Source of the DNA: Alteriqipengyuania halimionae
GTDB lineage: Bacteria > Pseudomonadota > Alphaproteobacteria > Sphingomonadales > Sphingomonadaceae
DNA length: 64,000 bases
Assembly (NCBI RefSeq): GCF_009827575.1
Contig: NZ_WTYR01000001.1
Span: 1,895,001-1,959,000 of the forward strand
Direction: 5' to 3'
This document shows positions 1 to 10,298 of the stretch, in pieces; the stretch's first letter is position 1; every line of letters starts with the position of its first letter. The translations under genes were made by a program, and so were the position numbers. The notes under the pieces were generated by a model. That model saw nothing but the letters and a program-made list of their open reading frames with translations. It did not search any database and was not told where the DNA came from.

Positions 1-840
1 TACGGCGGCTGGTCGGGCGTGCTCTCGCTGACCGGCGCGATTTCCGCGCGCGTGCCCGATCTGGTGGTCGGCAAGCTGATCAGCGAAGCCGCGCTTGGCC
101 TGTTCAGCCGCGCCACGGGGCTGGCGATGCAATTCCGCCTGCTGGTGGGCGGGCCGATCGCATCGGTCTTCTACCCCTCCTTCGCGCGCGCGCGCGATAG
201 AGAAGAGGATATTGCCGAACATTATCTGCGGCTGACGGCAGCACTGTGCGCGGTCACCTGGGGGGCGATGGCAGGCCTTGCGGCGGCTTCCGAACCGCTG
301 GTGCTGGGCCTTTATGGAGAGCGCTGGGCCGGCGTCGCTCCGGTGCTGGTGTGGATCGCCATGGCGCAGATCCTGCTGATCGCCGTGCCGATGCATATCG
401 ATATCGGCTATCTGATGGGCGGCTGGTCGCGGGTGATCCGCCTGACCCTGCTCGACGGGTTCCTGTCGATCGCGATCCTGCTCTACGCCGCGCAATACGG
501 TCTGATCGCGGCCGCCGCCTCGCGCGTCGTCCATGGCGCGATCTGGTGGATGATCCAATCTGTGTTCCTGCAAAGCCTGGTGAAGTTCTCGTGGGCCAAG
601 CTGTTTTCGATCTATTTCAAATCGGGAATCGCCGCCGCCGCATCGACCGTCCCGCTATTGCTCGCCTACCGCTTTTGGGTCGCGCCCGAATCGATGGGCC
701 TCGGCTTGATGGCGCTGCTGTCGGTGATGGGGGTGGCGCTGTGGTATGCCGCGCTGGTAGTCACCCGCCATCCCAGCGCCGCCGATCTTGCCGACCTCGC
801 GCTTGAACGGTTCCGCCGCGCGAAAGCCTCCAAGGCATGA
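1..840 (+). CDS. Polysaccharide flippase (Wzx/MATE-like), 5' truncated by window edge
   Basis: The frame is open from base 1, so the true start lies outside the window; a GTG at 19 is only an internal valine. About 279 residues are visible. They form several hydrophobic membrane segments with few charged residues, typical of the C-terminal two thirds of an oligosaccharide flippase that moves lipid-linked sugar repeat units across the inner membrane. The stop overlaps the start of the next glycosyltransferase gene by 4 bases (ATGA), which implies translational coupling. The pair therefore looks like the tail of a surface polysaccharide operon. The exact substrate cannot be read from the sequence. 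Confidence 0.75.
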   Translation, partial: YGGWSGVLSLTGAISARVPDLVVGKLISEAALGLFSRATGLAMQFRLLVGGPIASVFYPSFARARDREEDIAEHYLRLTAALCAVTWGAMAGLAAASEPLVLGLYGERWAGVAPVLVWIAMAQILLIAVPMHIDIGYLMGGWSRVIRLTLLDGFLSIAILLYAAQYGLIAAAASRVVHGAIWWMIQSVFLQSLVKFSWAKLFSIYFKSGIAAAASTVPLLLAYRFWVAPESMGLGLMALLSVMGVALWYAALVVTRHPSAADLADLALERFRRAKASKA

Positions 841-1811
841 GCGAAACGCTCGACCTTTCCGTGGTCGTTCCGGCCTACAACCGGGCGAATTTGATCGCCC
901 GCGCGCTCGACAGCGTAGCTGCGCAGACCGTGCTCCCGCGCGAGATCGTGGTGGTGGACGATGGCTCGTCCGATGGAACACCCGATGTGGTCGCGAGCTG
1001 GGCGAAAAGCGCACCGCTGCCGGTCAATCTGATCGTATCGCCCGAAAACCGCGGCGTGGGCGCGGCGCGCAATATCGCGATGCGCGCGGCGCGCGGAAGG
1101 TTGATAGCGCTGCTCGATTCGGATGACGAGTATCTGAAGGGTGCGCTCGCGATGCTCGCCGCGCCCCTCGCCCGCCATCCCGACGCGGTGGTGAGCTTCG
1201 GCGAGGCCGAGGTGCGCTTTGCCGATCGAACGCAGGGCTTTCGCCATGTCGCACGCAATTTGACGCCGGGAAACGGCGCGACCGAAATCGCGGGCGACGA
1301 CGGCCTTTACCGGCTCGACGATCCGCAAGGCGAATTGCTGACCACCAGCTATGTCTCCCCCTCTGCCGCCGTGTTTCGCCGTCAGGCAGCGCTCGACGTC
1401 GGGCTGATGCCGGAAAAGCGCTATGGCGAGGACTGGCTGTTTTTCCTGCGCCTGACAGGCGAAGGTGAATTCCTCGTCCGCTTCGAGGATTGCGCCATCA
1501 TCCACCGCCAGGACGACAATCTGACCGGCACCGCGCACGACTACCCCAATGCCTGCCGGACCCTCGCCTCGCTGATCGAGGTGCGCAACAACGATCACGT
1601 TGCGATCGCGGCGCGCCACACCCCCTGGCTCGACCGCGCGATCGCCAAGCAGGCAGCGGCGGTGCGCTATTTCGCGTCGCGCCAAGGATGGGCCGAATAC
1701 TGGCGCATGCTCGGCTCCCCGGAAGCCCGCGCCACCGGCGGGCGAGCGCAACACCTGCTTGCCGACCCGAAGAGCGCCTTGCGCGCCCTGGTCGGTTCGC
1801 TCGGCAGCTAA
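837..1811 (+). CDS. Family 2 glycosyltransferase
   Basis: This 324-residue protein starts with the classic GT-A opening LSVVVPAYNRA, followed by VVDDGSSDGT (nucleotide-sugar binding) near residue 40 and LLDSDDEY near residue 95, the metal-binding acidic motif. A later GEDW at about residue 200 matches the catalytic-base region of GT2 enzymes. No membrane segment is seen, so it is probably a cytoplasmic, membrane-associated enzyme that adds one sugar to a lipid-linked repeat unit. The ATGA overlap with the flippase gene upstream supports a role in surface polysaccharide synthesis. Donor and acceptor are unknown. Confidence 0.85.
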   Translation: MSETLDLSVVVPAYNRANLIARALDSVAAQTVLPREIVVVDDGSSDGTPDVVASWAKSAPLPVNLIVSPENRGVGAARNIAMRAARGRLIALLDSDDEYLKGALAMLAAPLARHPDAVVSFGEAEVRFADRTQGFRHVARNLTPGNGATEIAGDDGLYRLDDPQGELLTTSYVSPSAAVFRRQAALDVGLMPEKRYGEDWLFFLRLTGEGEFLVRFEDCAIIHRQDDNLTGTAHDYPNACRTLASLIEVRNNDHVAIAARHTPWLDRAIAKQAAAVRYFASRQGWAEYWRMLGSPEARATGGRAQHLLADPKSALRALVGSLGS

Positions 1812-1861
1812 CGCCCGGTCAAGCCTTGCCCTCGGCGTAGTCGCGCCCCACTTGATGGCGC

Positions 1862-3664
1862 ATGCCGCCAGACAGAACAGGGAAGGGAAACCATGAAGGC
1901 TGGGCCACGGTCCGGCGTTTCCTCCCCTATCTGTGGCCGCGCGACAATCCCGGCCTGCGCTGGCGGATCGTCGTCGCGCTGCTGCTGGTGCTGGCGTCCA
2001 AGGGCGTTCTGCTCGCGCTGCCGCTGGCGTACAAGCGCGTGGTCGACACCATGGCGGCGGAGGGCAATCCGGCGCTGTGGGTCGCGATCAGCTTCCTGCT
2101 CGCATATGTTCTCGGCCGGTTCGGGGCGACGGCGTTCGACAATATCCGCAACATCGTGTTCGAGAAGGTCGGGCAAGATGCGACCCGCAAGCTGGCCGAA
2201 GACGTGTTCGCGCGGCTTCACCGGCTCTCGCTGCGCTTTCACCTCTCGCGTCGCACCGGTGAAGTCACCAAGACGGTCGAGCGGGGGACCAAGAGCATCG
2301 ATTCGATGCTCTATTTCCTCCTCTTCAATATCGCGCCGACGATCATCGAGCTCGTCGCGGTCGGGTTCATTTTCTACTCGATGTTCGGGTTCGAACTGGT
2401 TGCGGCGACCGCCGTCACCGTGGTGCTCTATATCTGGACCACCCAGGCAATCACCGAATGGCGCACCAAGCTACGCCGCCAGATGAACGACCTCGACGGC
2501 ACCGCCCTGTCGCGCGCGGTCGATTCGCTGCTCAATTACGAGACGGTCAAATATTTCGGCGCCGAGAAGCGCGAGCAGGATCGCTATGCCAGCGCCGCGC
2601 GCGCCTACGCCGCCGCCGCGATCAAATCCGACAATTCGCTCGGCATGCTCAACATCGTGCAGGCCTTCATCACCAACGGTCTGATGCTGTTCGCGATGGG
2701 CTTCGTCGCGTGGGAGTGGAGCAAGGGCAGGCTTTCGGTCGGGGATCTCGTCGCGATCCAGACCTATCTGATGCAGCTGTTCCGCCCGCTCGACATGCTC
2801 GGCTGGGTCTATCGCACGATCCGCCAGGGTCTGATCGACATGGCCGACATGTTCCGCCTGATGGACGAGCAGGAAGAAGTGAAGGACGTGCCAGGCGCAC
2901 CCGCGCTGATCGTGCGCCAGCCCTCGATCATGTTCGACAATGTCCGCTTCGGCTACGACCCGGAACGCGATATCCTCAAAGGTCTCAGCTTCGAGGCCCC
3001 GGCAGGCAGCCATGTCGCGATCGTCGGTCCCTCGGGCGCGGGCAAGAGCACCATCGCGCGGCTGCTGTTCCGGTTCTACGATCCGCAGGGCGGGCGCATC
3101 CTGATCGACGGGCAGGACATTTCGCAGGTCGCGCAGACGAGCCTTCGTGAAGCGATCGGCATCGTCCCGCAGGACAGCGTGCTGTTTAACGAAACCATCG
3201 GCTACAACATCGCCTATGGCCGCGGCGGCGCGACCACCGAAGAAATCCACGACGCAGCGCAGCGCGCCGCGATCCTGCCTTTTATCGAACGCCTGCCCGA
3301 CGGGTTCGATACCGAAGTCGGCGAGCGCGGTCTGAAGCTGTCGGGCGGCGAAAAGCAGCGGGTCGCGATCGCGCGGACGCTGGTGAAGAACCCGCCGATC
3401 ATGCTGTTCGACGAAGCCACTAGTGCACTCGATTCACGCACCGAGCAGGATATCCTCGAAACGCTCCACGCTGTCGGGCAGGATCGTACCACGCTGGCGA
3501 TCGCGCATCGACTTTCCACCATCGCCGATGCCGATACAATCCTGGTGCTCGATCACGGCACGCTGGTCGAGAGCGGTAGCCATCGCGAACTTTTGGCCAA
3601 GCGCGGGCTCTACGCCGAGATGTGGGCGCGCCAGCAATCCGAAGCCGAGGAAGTGGCCGCCTGA
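1862..3664 (+). CDS. Atm1-type ABC transporter (fused TMD and NBD)
   Basis: The 600-residue half-transporter has a six-helix membrane domain (about residues 25-320) followed by an ATPase domain. Walker A is GPSGAGKS at 389-396, the signature is LSGGE near 493, Walker B LFDEA follows, and the H-loop is IAHRLST. A hydrophilic N-terminus and the overall order match the Atm1/ABCB7 family. A close homologue from Novosphingobium aromaticivorans is known as a glutathione-conjugate and heavy-metal exporter of the inner membrane. It should act as a homodimer. The start at 1862 follows GCGCATGCC without a strong ribosome binding site, so the first few residues are uncertain. Confidence 0.85.
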   Translation: MPPDRTGKGNHEGWATVRRFLPYLWPRDNPGLRWRIVVALLLVLASKGVLLALPLAYKRVVDTMAAEGNPALWVAISFLLAYVLGRFGATAFDNIRNIVFEKVGQDATRKLAEDVFARLHRLSLRFHLSRRTGEVTKTVERGTKSIDSMLYFLLFNIAPTIIELVAVGFIFYSMFGFELVAATAVTVVLYIWTTQAITEWRTKLRRQMNDLDGTALSRAVDSLLNYETVKYFGAEKREQDRYASAARAYAAAAIKSDNSLGMLNIVQAFITNGLMLFAMGFVAWEWSKGRLSVGDLVAIQTYLMQLFRPLDMLGWVYRTIRQGLIDMADMFRLMDEQEEVKDVPGAPALIVRQPSIMFDNVRFGYDPERDILKGLSFEAPAGSHVAIVGPSGAGKSTIARLLFRFYDPQGGRILIDGQDISQVAQTSLREAIGIVPQDSVLFNETIGYNIAYGRGGATTEEIHDAAQRAAILPFIERLPDGFDTEVGERGLKLSGGEKQRVAIARTLVKNPPIMLFDEATSALDSRTEQDILETLHAVGQDRTTLAIAHRLSTIADADTILVLDHGTLVESGSHRELLAKRGLYAEMWARQQSEAEEVAA

Positions 3665-3770
3665 CACGGTTGTTGTGCACCTGCGAACGAAACGCCCTTG
3701 CAGGGTCGCCGCACATCCCCGACACTCCCCGCGAATTCCAATGCCCGTCTGGGCACCCCCGGGGAGCAGC

Positions 3771-6548
3771 ATGACCGAACAACCGCTAGAAATCACCGCA
3801 CCGGCCCTGATCGAACGCTTGCGCCAATTGCACGAGCGGACACGCGAGACCCCGCTGTTCAACCCAGTATTCCAGCTTTCGATCGACCTGTCGCGGCAGT
3901 TAGAGAGCGGCGAAATCGCGATTGCCGATCTGGCGAAGCTGATCGACGAGCTGGAAGCGCAATCGCTCGATACGAGGGCGCAGCACCTGCGCCACATGCT
4001 CGAACCGGAGAGTGCCCAGGCACGGCTCGCCGACGCCATTTCCGCCCCTCAGGATTTCGATGCGTTCCGCGATTTCTGGCAGCAGCCGCACATGCATGTG
4101 GTGTTCACCGCGCACCCGACCTTCCTCCTCTCGCCCGACCAGAGCGAAGCGGTCGTTCGTGCTGCAAGCGAAGGCGCGCCCGTGCCGACGCGTAATCTGG
4201 GCGATCGACCCGCTGTCACGCTCCGCTACGAACACGATCGCGCGATGGCGGCGATCGAGAATGCGCAGGACGCGCGCGACCGGATCGTAGGAGCGGTGCT
4301 GGAGCAAGCACACGAGCGATGGCCCGATCGCGCCGCCGAACTGGAGCTGGTGCCGTTCCGCTTCGCCAGTTGGGTCGGCTACGACATGGACGGGCGCACC
4401 GACATCAAATGGTACACCTCCATTGCCTTCCGCCTGGCGGAAAAGGTCCGCCGGCTGCAGCGCTATATCGACTCGCTCGAAGCGATCGATCCGGACCACG
4501 CACAACTAGAGCCCTTGCGCGCCGGCCTTGCCCATGCGCAGCGGTCCGAAGCGGATTTCGCCAGCGACCTTTCCGATGCGGCCGATCTCAGCGCCGCAGC
4601 CAATCGACTGACCTGCGACGATCCCGACAAACTGCTCTCGCTCGCGCCGATCATCGACGCGATCGAGCGGGACGCAGCCGATTCGTCCGAGCATGCTCTG
4701 GCCTTGCGGACGCTCGCGGCGGCGATGCGGGCCGACGGGCTGGGCATGGGCCGGGTCCATTTCCGCGTGAATGCCAAGCAATTGCACAACGCCATTCGCC
4801 AGCGGCTGGGCGATGCAGGAGATATCGATCTGGGCAGTCGCGGCGCGCTCACCGCCCTGCGTGAATTGCTGGCCGAAGCCGAGCCGATGTCAGCCAATTT
4901 CGCCTCGCTCGCAATCGAGAGTTCAAGCGCGGTTCGGCAGTTCCTCGTCATGACGCAGATCCTCAAGCACGTAGACGCAGACGCGGCGATCCGCATGCTG
5001 ATCGCAGAATGCGAGCAGCCCGCTACCGTCCTCGCCGCGCTCTATTTCGCGCGCCTGTTCGGGATCGAAGACAAGGTCGACGTGTCGCCCCTGTTCGAAA
5101 CCGAGACCGCACTGGAGCATGGCGGGCGCTTCCTCGATGCGCTGCTGGCCGAGGACGAGTACCGGGCCTATGCGAAAAGGCGCGGGCGCGTGGCGATCCA
5201 GACCGGCTTTTCCGATGCCGGACGCTTCGTGGGCCAGGTGCCCGCAAGCCTAGCGATCGAACGCCTGCAGGGGCGGCTGGCCGAAGCGATGGCGGCCAAC
5301 CACCTTACCGGTCTGGCAGCCTGCATCTTCAACACGCATGGCGAAAGCATGGGCCGCGGCGCGCACCCCTCGAGCTTTGCCGACCGCATCGAATGGCCGC
5401 TGAGCCCGTGGTCGCAGCGCCGCTTCGCACGGGCCGGCATCCGGCTGGAGCCCGAAGCCAGTTTCCAAGGGGGCGACGGCTATCTGCCGTTCGGCAGCCC
5501 CGAGCTGGCGCTTGCCACGCTGACCCAGGTGCTGGCGCACACGCCCGCGCGGACCGATGCCGATGTGCCGACCGATCCGTTCTACCGACGCACCGATCTC
5601 AGCCTCGATTTCTATCGCGCGGTGAAGGATCACCAGCACGCCCATCTCGAAAGCCGGACCTATGCCCGCGCGATCACCGCCTTCGGCCTGGGCCTGCTCA
5701 ACGAAACCGGCAGCCGCAAATCGCGCCGCCAGTCGGACCTATCCGCAGATCGCGACATGAGCCTGCGCCAGATCCGCGCGATCCCGCACAATGCGATCCT
5801 CCAGCAGCTGGGCTATCCGGTGCACGTGATCGCCGGGATCGGCAGCGCCGCCCAGAACAACATCGAGGATATCGCCGCGCTGATGACGGAGAGCGCGCGC
5901 GGTCGGCAGATCATGCGCCTGGTTCGCGCCTCCAACGCACTCGCGAGTATCAAGACTGCGGCCGCCTATGGTGAGCTGTTCAATTCCGCGTACTGGGCCA
6001 GCCGCCCCTATCGCGGTACCGAGCAGGCGCTAGGCCCGGCCTGCGAGGCGTTGGCGGAGTATCTGATTGCCGACGATCGCAACGGCGTGTTTCGCCGCCT
6101 CGCCTCGCGCCTTCGCGTCGATGCGCTGAAGCTCCACCGGCTGTTCGAACTGGTGCCCGACGAAGATCCGCATCCCGAGCGCGAATCGGTGCGCCGCACC
6201 ATCGGCGTGCTTCAGGCGGTGCGGCTAACCCTGCTGCAGCACATGTTCCTGAAGGTCGTTTCCGTCCCGGCCTTCAGCCGCGCCAACGATATCAGCCGCC
6301 GAGACGTGTTCGAGATGGTCTTCACCTTGCGGATCGACGAAGCGCTCGCGCAATTGCGCCGCGCCTTCCCGACCAGCTTCCCGCAGAAGGACGATTTCTC
6401 CATCGACGAAGCGGGAGATTATCCGCGCGGACGCGGCGAAGGCTACGAAGCGATCCGGCGCGACTATATCGACCCGATCGAACAGGCCCATGCGCTCAAC
6501 CTCCGCATTTCCACCGCCATCGCCAACGAGTTCGGCGCCCACGGCTAG
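3771..6548 (+). CDS. ppc: Phosphoenolpyruvate carboxylase, divergent type
   Basis: The 925-residue protein should carboxylate phosphoenolpyruvate to oxaloacetate, refilling the TCA cycle. Family signs are VFTAHPT with the catalytic His at 115, a GYDMDGRTDI block near 208 where most family members have GGDRDGNP, and NTHGESMGRGAHP near 521-533 in place of the usual FHGRGG-VGRGGGP loop. Length is normal for the family (about 880-930). The start at 3771 was chosen because GGGGAG lies just upstream; an in-frame ATG at 3741 has no such signal. The altered glycine-rich loop makes this a divergent branch, so activity is likely but not certain. Confidence 0.75.
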   Translation: MTEQPLEITAPALIERLRQLHERTRETPLFNPVFQLSIDLSRQLESGEIAIADLAKLIDELEAQSLDTRAQHLRHMLEPESAQARLADAISAPQDFDAFRDFWQQPHMHVVFTAHPTFLLSPDQSEAVVRAASEGAPVPTRNLGDRPAVTLRYEHDRAMAAIENAQDARDRIVGAVLEQAHERWPDRAAELELVPFRFASWVGYDMDGRTDIKWYTSIAFRLAEKVRRLQRYIDSLEAIDPDHAQLEPLRAGLAHAQRSEADFASDLSDAADLSAAANRLTCDDPDKLLSLAPIIDAIERDAADSSEHALALRTLAAAMRADGLGMGRVHFRVNAKQLHNAIRQRLGDAGDIDLGSRGALTALRELLAEAEPMSANFASLAIESSSAVRQFLVMTQILKHVDADAAIRMLIAECEQPATVLAALYFARLFGIEDKVDVSPLFETETALEHGGRFLDALLAEDEYRAYAKRRGRVAIQTGFSDAGRFVGQVPASLAIERLQGRLAEAMAANHLTGLAACIFNTHGESMGRGAHPSSFADRIEWPLSPWSQRRFARAGIRLEPEASFQGGDGYLPFGSPELALATLTQVLAHTPARTDADVPTDPFYRRTDLSLDFYRAVKDHQHAHLESRTYARAITAFGLGLLNETGSRKSRRQSDLSADRDMSLRQIRAIPHNAILQQLGYPVHVIAGIGSAAQNNIEDIAALMTESARGRQIMRLVRASNALASIKTAAAYGELFNSAYWASRPYRGTEQALGPACEALAEYLIADDRNGVFRRLASRLRVDALKLHRLFELVPDEDPHPERESVRRTIGVLQAVRLTLLQHMFLKVVSVPAFSRANDISRRDVFEMVFTLRIDEALAQLRRAFPTSFPQKDDFSIDEAGDYPRGRGEGYEAIRRDYIDPIEQAHALNLRISTAIANEFGAHG

Positions 6549-6663
6549 GTGCGGGGCGGCTTTCCCGACCTGCCTCGGGGTTGTGCTGCACTGCACAATT
6601 GCCTAATGATCTATGTCAAACAGGCGGCGCTTTTCGCGCCCGGCAATCTCACAGGTATTGGTT

Positions 6664-8169
6664 ATGGCAAATGCTGGCGCGCTGCGGCGCGACTGGTTCG
6701 GCAATATTCGCGCCGACATTCTTGCAGGCATCGTGGTCGCACTGGCGCTGATCCCAGAGGCCATCGGCTTTTCGATCATCGCGGGCGTCGATCCGCGCGT
6801 GGGGCTCTACGCCTCGGTCGCGATCGCGATCGTGATCGCGTTTACTGGCGGGCGTCCGGGCATGATCTCGGCTGCGACCGCCGCCGTCGCAGTGGTTGTG
6901 GTGCCGCTGGTGCGCGATCATGGCGTCGAATATCTTTTTGCCGCGACCATCCTGATGGGCGTGTTCCAAGGCATCGCGGCGCTTCTGCGGCTCGACCTGC
7001 TGATGCAATTCGTCAGCCGCTCGGTCATCACCGGCTTCGTCAACGCGCTGGCGATCCTTATCTTCATGGCGCAGCTGCCGCAGTTGATCCCCGGCAATCC
7101 GGGCGTCGGCGTGGAAGCCTACGCCATGGTCGCCGGTGCACTGGCGATCATCTATCTCCTGCCCAAGCTGACCACCGCCGTCCCCAGCCCGCTGATCGCG
7201 ATCATCGTTCTGACCGCGCTTTCGATCTGGCTCAACGCACCCGTCAACACCGTTGCCGATATGGGCGAGCTGCCCGAAGGACTGCCCTATTTTGCGCTGC
7301 CCGATGTGCCGCTCAGCTGGGAAACGCTACGCATCATCGCTCCCTATTCGCTGACGATGGCGGCGGTCGGCCTGCTGGAAAGCCTGCTCACCGCGCAGAT
7401 CGTCGACGACATGACCCACACCGGATCGAACAAGCGGCGTGAGAGCGCCGGCCAGGGCGCGGCCAATGTGGTCGCCGCGCTGTTCGGCGGCATGGGCGGT
7501 TGCGCGATGATCGGACAGTCGGTGATCAACGTCACCAGTGGCGGCCGTGGGCGGCTTTCCACTTTGACCGCGGGCGTGACGCTGCTGGTCCTGCTCGCCG
7601 CGCTGGGATCGCTGGTCGGCCAGGTGCCGATGCCGGCGCTGGTTGCGATCATGATCATGGTCTCGATCGGGACCTTCTCGTGGAACTCGATCCCCAATCT
7701 GCGCGTGCATCCGTGGCAGAGCTCGGTGGTGATGCTGAGCACCGTCGCAGTCGTCGTCGCGACCCACAACCTCGCGATCGGCGTGCTCGTCGGCGTGCTA
7801 CTCTCGGGCGCGTTCTTCACCCACAAGGTGATGACCATGTTCGAAGTCGTGCGCGAACGGGATGGCGATACCGCCATCTACCGCGCCAAGGGCCAGATCT
7901 TCTACGCGAGCGTCGAGCGGTTCGAAGCCGCCTTCGCCCCCGAAAGTTCGCGCCCGGATCCGGCCGATCACATCCTGATCGACGTCCGCAAGGCCCACTT
8001 CTGGGACATTTCGGGTATCGCCGCGCTCGACAAGGTGGTCGAACGCATGCGCCGCAACGGGCGCAGCGTACAGGTGAAGGGCCTGAACCGCGCGAGCAGC
8101 GACCTGGTCGACAAATTCGCGCTGACCGACAAGACCGGTGTCGAGATCGGCCTCGCCCCGCATCCGTAG
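6664..8169 (+). CDS. SulP family inorganic anion transporter with STAS domain
   Basis: The 501-residue protein begins with the SulP block [21 protein letters not shown], contains some 10-12 hydrophobic helices to about residue 395, and ends in a cytoplasmic STAS domain (about 405-495) with the pattern [16 protein letters not shown]. SulP proteins carry sulfate, bicarbonate or other anions across the inner membrane by proton or sodium symport; the substrate here is not evident. An in-frame ATG at 6613 would add 17 residues, but homologues as I recall them start close to the WFGNIRAD block, so 6664 is preferred. The gene appears to stand alone. Confidence 0.85.
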   Translation: MANAGALRRDWFGNIRADILAGIVVALALIPEAIGFSIIAGVDPRVGLYASVAIAIVIAFTGGRPGMISAATAAVAVVVVPLVRDHGVEYLFAATILMGVFQGIAALLRLDLLMQFVSRSVITGFVNALAILIFMAQLPQLIPGNPGVGVEAYAMVAGALAIIYLLPKLTTAVPSPLIAIIVLTALSIWLNAPVNTVADMGELPEGLPYFALPDVPLSWETLRIIAPYSLTMAAVGLLESLLTAQIVDDMTHTGSNKRRESAGQGAANVVAALFGGMGGCAMIGQSVINVTSGGRGRLSTLTAGVTLLVLLAALGSLVGQVPMPALVAIMIMVSIGTFSWNSIPNLRVHPWQSSVVMLSTVAVVVATHNLAIGVLVGVLLSGAFFTHKVMTMFEVVRERDGDTAIYRAKGQIFYASVERFEAAFAPESSRPDPADHILIDVRKAHFWDISGIAALDKVVERMRRNGRSVQVKGLNRASSDLVDKFALTDKTGVEIGLAPHP

Positions 8170-8255
8170 GCCTATCAGCGGCCGCAAGGGGAAGCAGTGT
8201 CCGTAAACCGGACCACCCAAGGCGGCCGTCAGCGTAGAGGTGTTTTGCTCGTTCC

Positions 8256-8888
8256 CTAGTCGGCAGCGGCATATTTCCGATTGGCTTCGTGGGCTTCGAT
8301 CTCGAGCGGCATGCCGGTGTGCCCGAATTCCATCAATTCGCGCATATATCGCTCGGCATATGCGCCGAAGCTGGCGCTTCGTTCGATCTGCGCGACGTGC
8401 ACCAGTTCGTGCGCCAGCAGTGGCGTGTCGAGCGTGAACCCGCGTCGCACCCAGATCGTATAACCGAACGCCTGGGCGTTGTTGATCACGCCCGGCCCGA
8501 TGAAGCCCATGCTCTCTCCGACTGCGCGCATTTCGGGGTCGTCCGCCGGAAAAGGCACCGCATCGACGTAGACCAGCCGTACCTTGTCAGGGCGCGCAAT
8601 CCCGACCTCGGCGGCAAGCCGACGCTCCGCGGGGGTAAGTGGCACACCCCGCTCCTGCCCCTGCACCTCGATCAGTTTCGCCCACGCAACGTACTTCGCG
8701 AGGAATGCGGCTGCCGCATTGCGCTGCTCGTCTTGGGACGAGGCGATTCTCTCGTCGGCCAGCGTATGGCACGCAGACAGCATTCCTGCGGCGAACAGGG
8801 CGCAAGCCGAAAGCGCAGTCCGGATACCGGAGCGGCGCAGAGCGTGAGTGGGGATGGGAGTGCCGGAGATCGGCCTGTCGTTCATCAT
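8256..8888 (-). CDS. Lipoprotein with HELVH zinc-peptidase motif
   Basis: The 210-residue protein has a positively charged N-terminus, a hydrophobic stretch and a lipobox LSAC with Cys40, so it is probably an exported lipoprotein. HELVH at 160-164 is a zinc-binding HExxH motif, and PLEIEAHEANRKY near 195-207 supplies plausible further ligands (Glu or His), as in small gluzincin-like proteins. No full peptidase family could be named with confidence. A GAGGA ribosome binding site eight bases upstream supports the first ATG. It is a single gene, convergent with the SulP gene. The substrate is unknown; a role in envelope or peptidoglycan maintenance is only a guess. Confidence 0.6.
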   Translation of the reverse strand: MMNDRPISGTPIPTHALRRSGIRTALSACALFAAGMLSACHTLADERIASSQDEQRNAAAAFLAKYVAWAKLIEVQGQERGVPLTPAERRLAAEVGIARPDKVRLVYVDAVPFPADDPEMRAVGESMGFIGPGVINNAQAFGYTIWVRRGFTLDTPLLAHELVHVAQIERSASFGAYAERYMRELMEFGHTGMPLEIEAHEANRKYAAAD

Positions 8889-8997
8889 CGGGCGGTTCCT
8901 CGTTTGCGGTATTGGCGCCGGTCTAACCAGCGATGCCGGACCAAGTCTTGAAGCTCATTGCTCTCGATAGCGGGCGGGCGAGATCCCGACGATCGGC

Positions 8998-10197
8998 TCA
9001 CCCCTTGCCATCGCGATGACCGTAAATCCGGTAGCCGACGATGGCGATCACGGTGAGCGTCACGCACGACGCTAGAATGGCCAGCGCCGCGCCGGTCCAG
9101 CCGAAGGCCTCGAACAAGGCAGTGCCCGCAATGCTGCCAATGCCGCCGCCGATGAACATCATCACGATGTAGATCGTCGTCAGGCGGGTCCGCAGTTCAG
9201 GCTCCAGCGAGAGGAAAGTCATCCGGCTGGTGACGTCGATCGCCGGGCCGACGATGTTGCCCAGCAGCAGCGGGATCATCAGCAGCCAGAGATTATAACC
9301 GAACGGAATCAGCAGCGCGATCCCCGCCGCCTGCACTACGGCAAAGCCCACCCGCGCCTTGCGCGGCCCGATCCGGTCCGCCAGGCGCCCCCAATAGGGG
9401 GTCGAGAACACGCTGACGGCAGCAAATCCGGCGAGGTAACCCACCACATCTGTGCCATAGCCCATCTCCGGGCCGGTCAGGTGCAGCGCCAGCGCGAGCC
9501 AGAGTGCAATGAACTGCGCAAAGCCCAGTCCCTGGATCGCGCCCGACAGCACGATCTCGCGGCGTTCGCGCAGCAGCACCAGCAGCGAAGCGATCAGCCC
9601 GAGATAGGGCAGTCGGCTCGGATCCTTGTCGCGCACCCCCTTCTCCATGATCGTGGGCAGTGCGAGCGTGATCGCGATCATCAGCCCGCTGGCGAACCAG
9701 TAGACCGTGCGCCAGCCGTAATGTTCGGCGACGACGCCTGCCCCCACCCTCGCCACCAGGATGCCGAAAATGATGCCCGCGGTAAGCAGCGCGGTGACCT
9801 GTCCCAGCCGCTCGGGCGCGACGCGTTTCGATGCGTATGCGGGCAGTAGGTAAGGCGCGATGGTGAAGAAGCCGAGCAGGGTCGATCCGGCGGTGAACAG
9901 TCCATATCCTTCGGCCAGCGTCATCACGATCAGTCCTGCGCACTGGCCGATGGTGAACAGGATCGTCAGCGTACGGTTGGAATACCGATCGCCCAGCGGC
10001 AACAGCAACAGGATGCCCAGCGCCAGTGCGAGCTGGTTAAGCGCGGGCACCCACCCGATCTGCGACGCGCTCACGCCGAAATGGCGCGCCACGTCGCCAA
10101 TGATCGGATGGATGTAATAGGCATTGGCCGTCACCACCGCCGCGGCGACGGCAAGCCAGTATTCCTGTGCGGTCGTGAGGCGGGCCGGTTCGGTCAT
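8998..10197 (-). CDS. MFS transporter
   Basis: The 399-residue protein has about 12 hydrophobic helices. LPLGDRYSNRT between helices 2 and 3 resembles the MFS motif A loop (GxLaDrxGrr), and a second copy, GRLADRIGPRKAR, falls at the start of the C-terminal half. It is an inner-membrane secondary carrier of the drug or metabolite efflux type; the substrate cannot be inferred. It is transcribed divergently from a methyltransferase gene, with about 100 bases between the two starts. Nothing in the neighbourhood points to a pathway. Confidence 0.85.
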   Translation of the reverse strand: MTEPARLTTAQEYWLAVAAAVVTANAYYIHPIIGDVARHFGVSASQIGWVPALNQLALALGILLLLPLGDRYSNRTLTILFTIGQCAGLIVMTLAEGYGLFTAGSTLLGFFTIAPYLLPAYASKRVAPERLGQVTALLTAGIIFGILVARVGAGVVAEHYGWRTVYWFASGLMIAITLALPTIMEKGVRDKDPSRLPYLGLIASLLVLLRERREIVLSGAIQGLGFAQFIALWLALALHLTGPEMGYGTDVVGYLAGFAAVSVFSTPYWGRLADRIGPRKARVGFAVVQAAGIALLIPFGYNLWLLMIPLLLGNIVGPAIDVTSRMTFLSLEPELRTRLTTIYIVMMFIGGGIGSIAGTALFEAFGWTGAALAILASCVTLTVIAIVGYRIYGHRDGKG

Positions 10198-10298
10198 ACT
10201 TGCCCGCCTTCGGTGGAGGACGCGGCGCGGTCAAGCGCAGAGGGCCGTTCTTCCCGTGCCATTTACCACGCCACTGAAAGTCTCATGACAAATTCACT

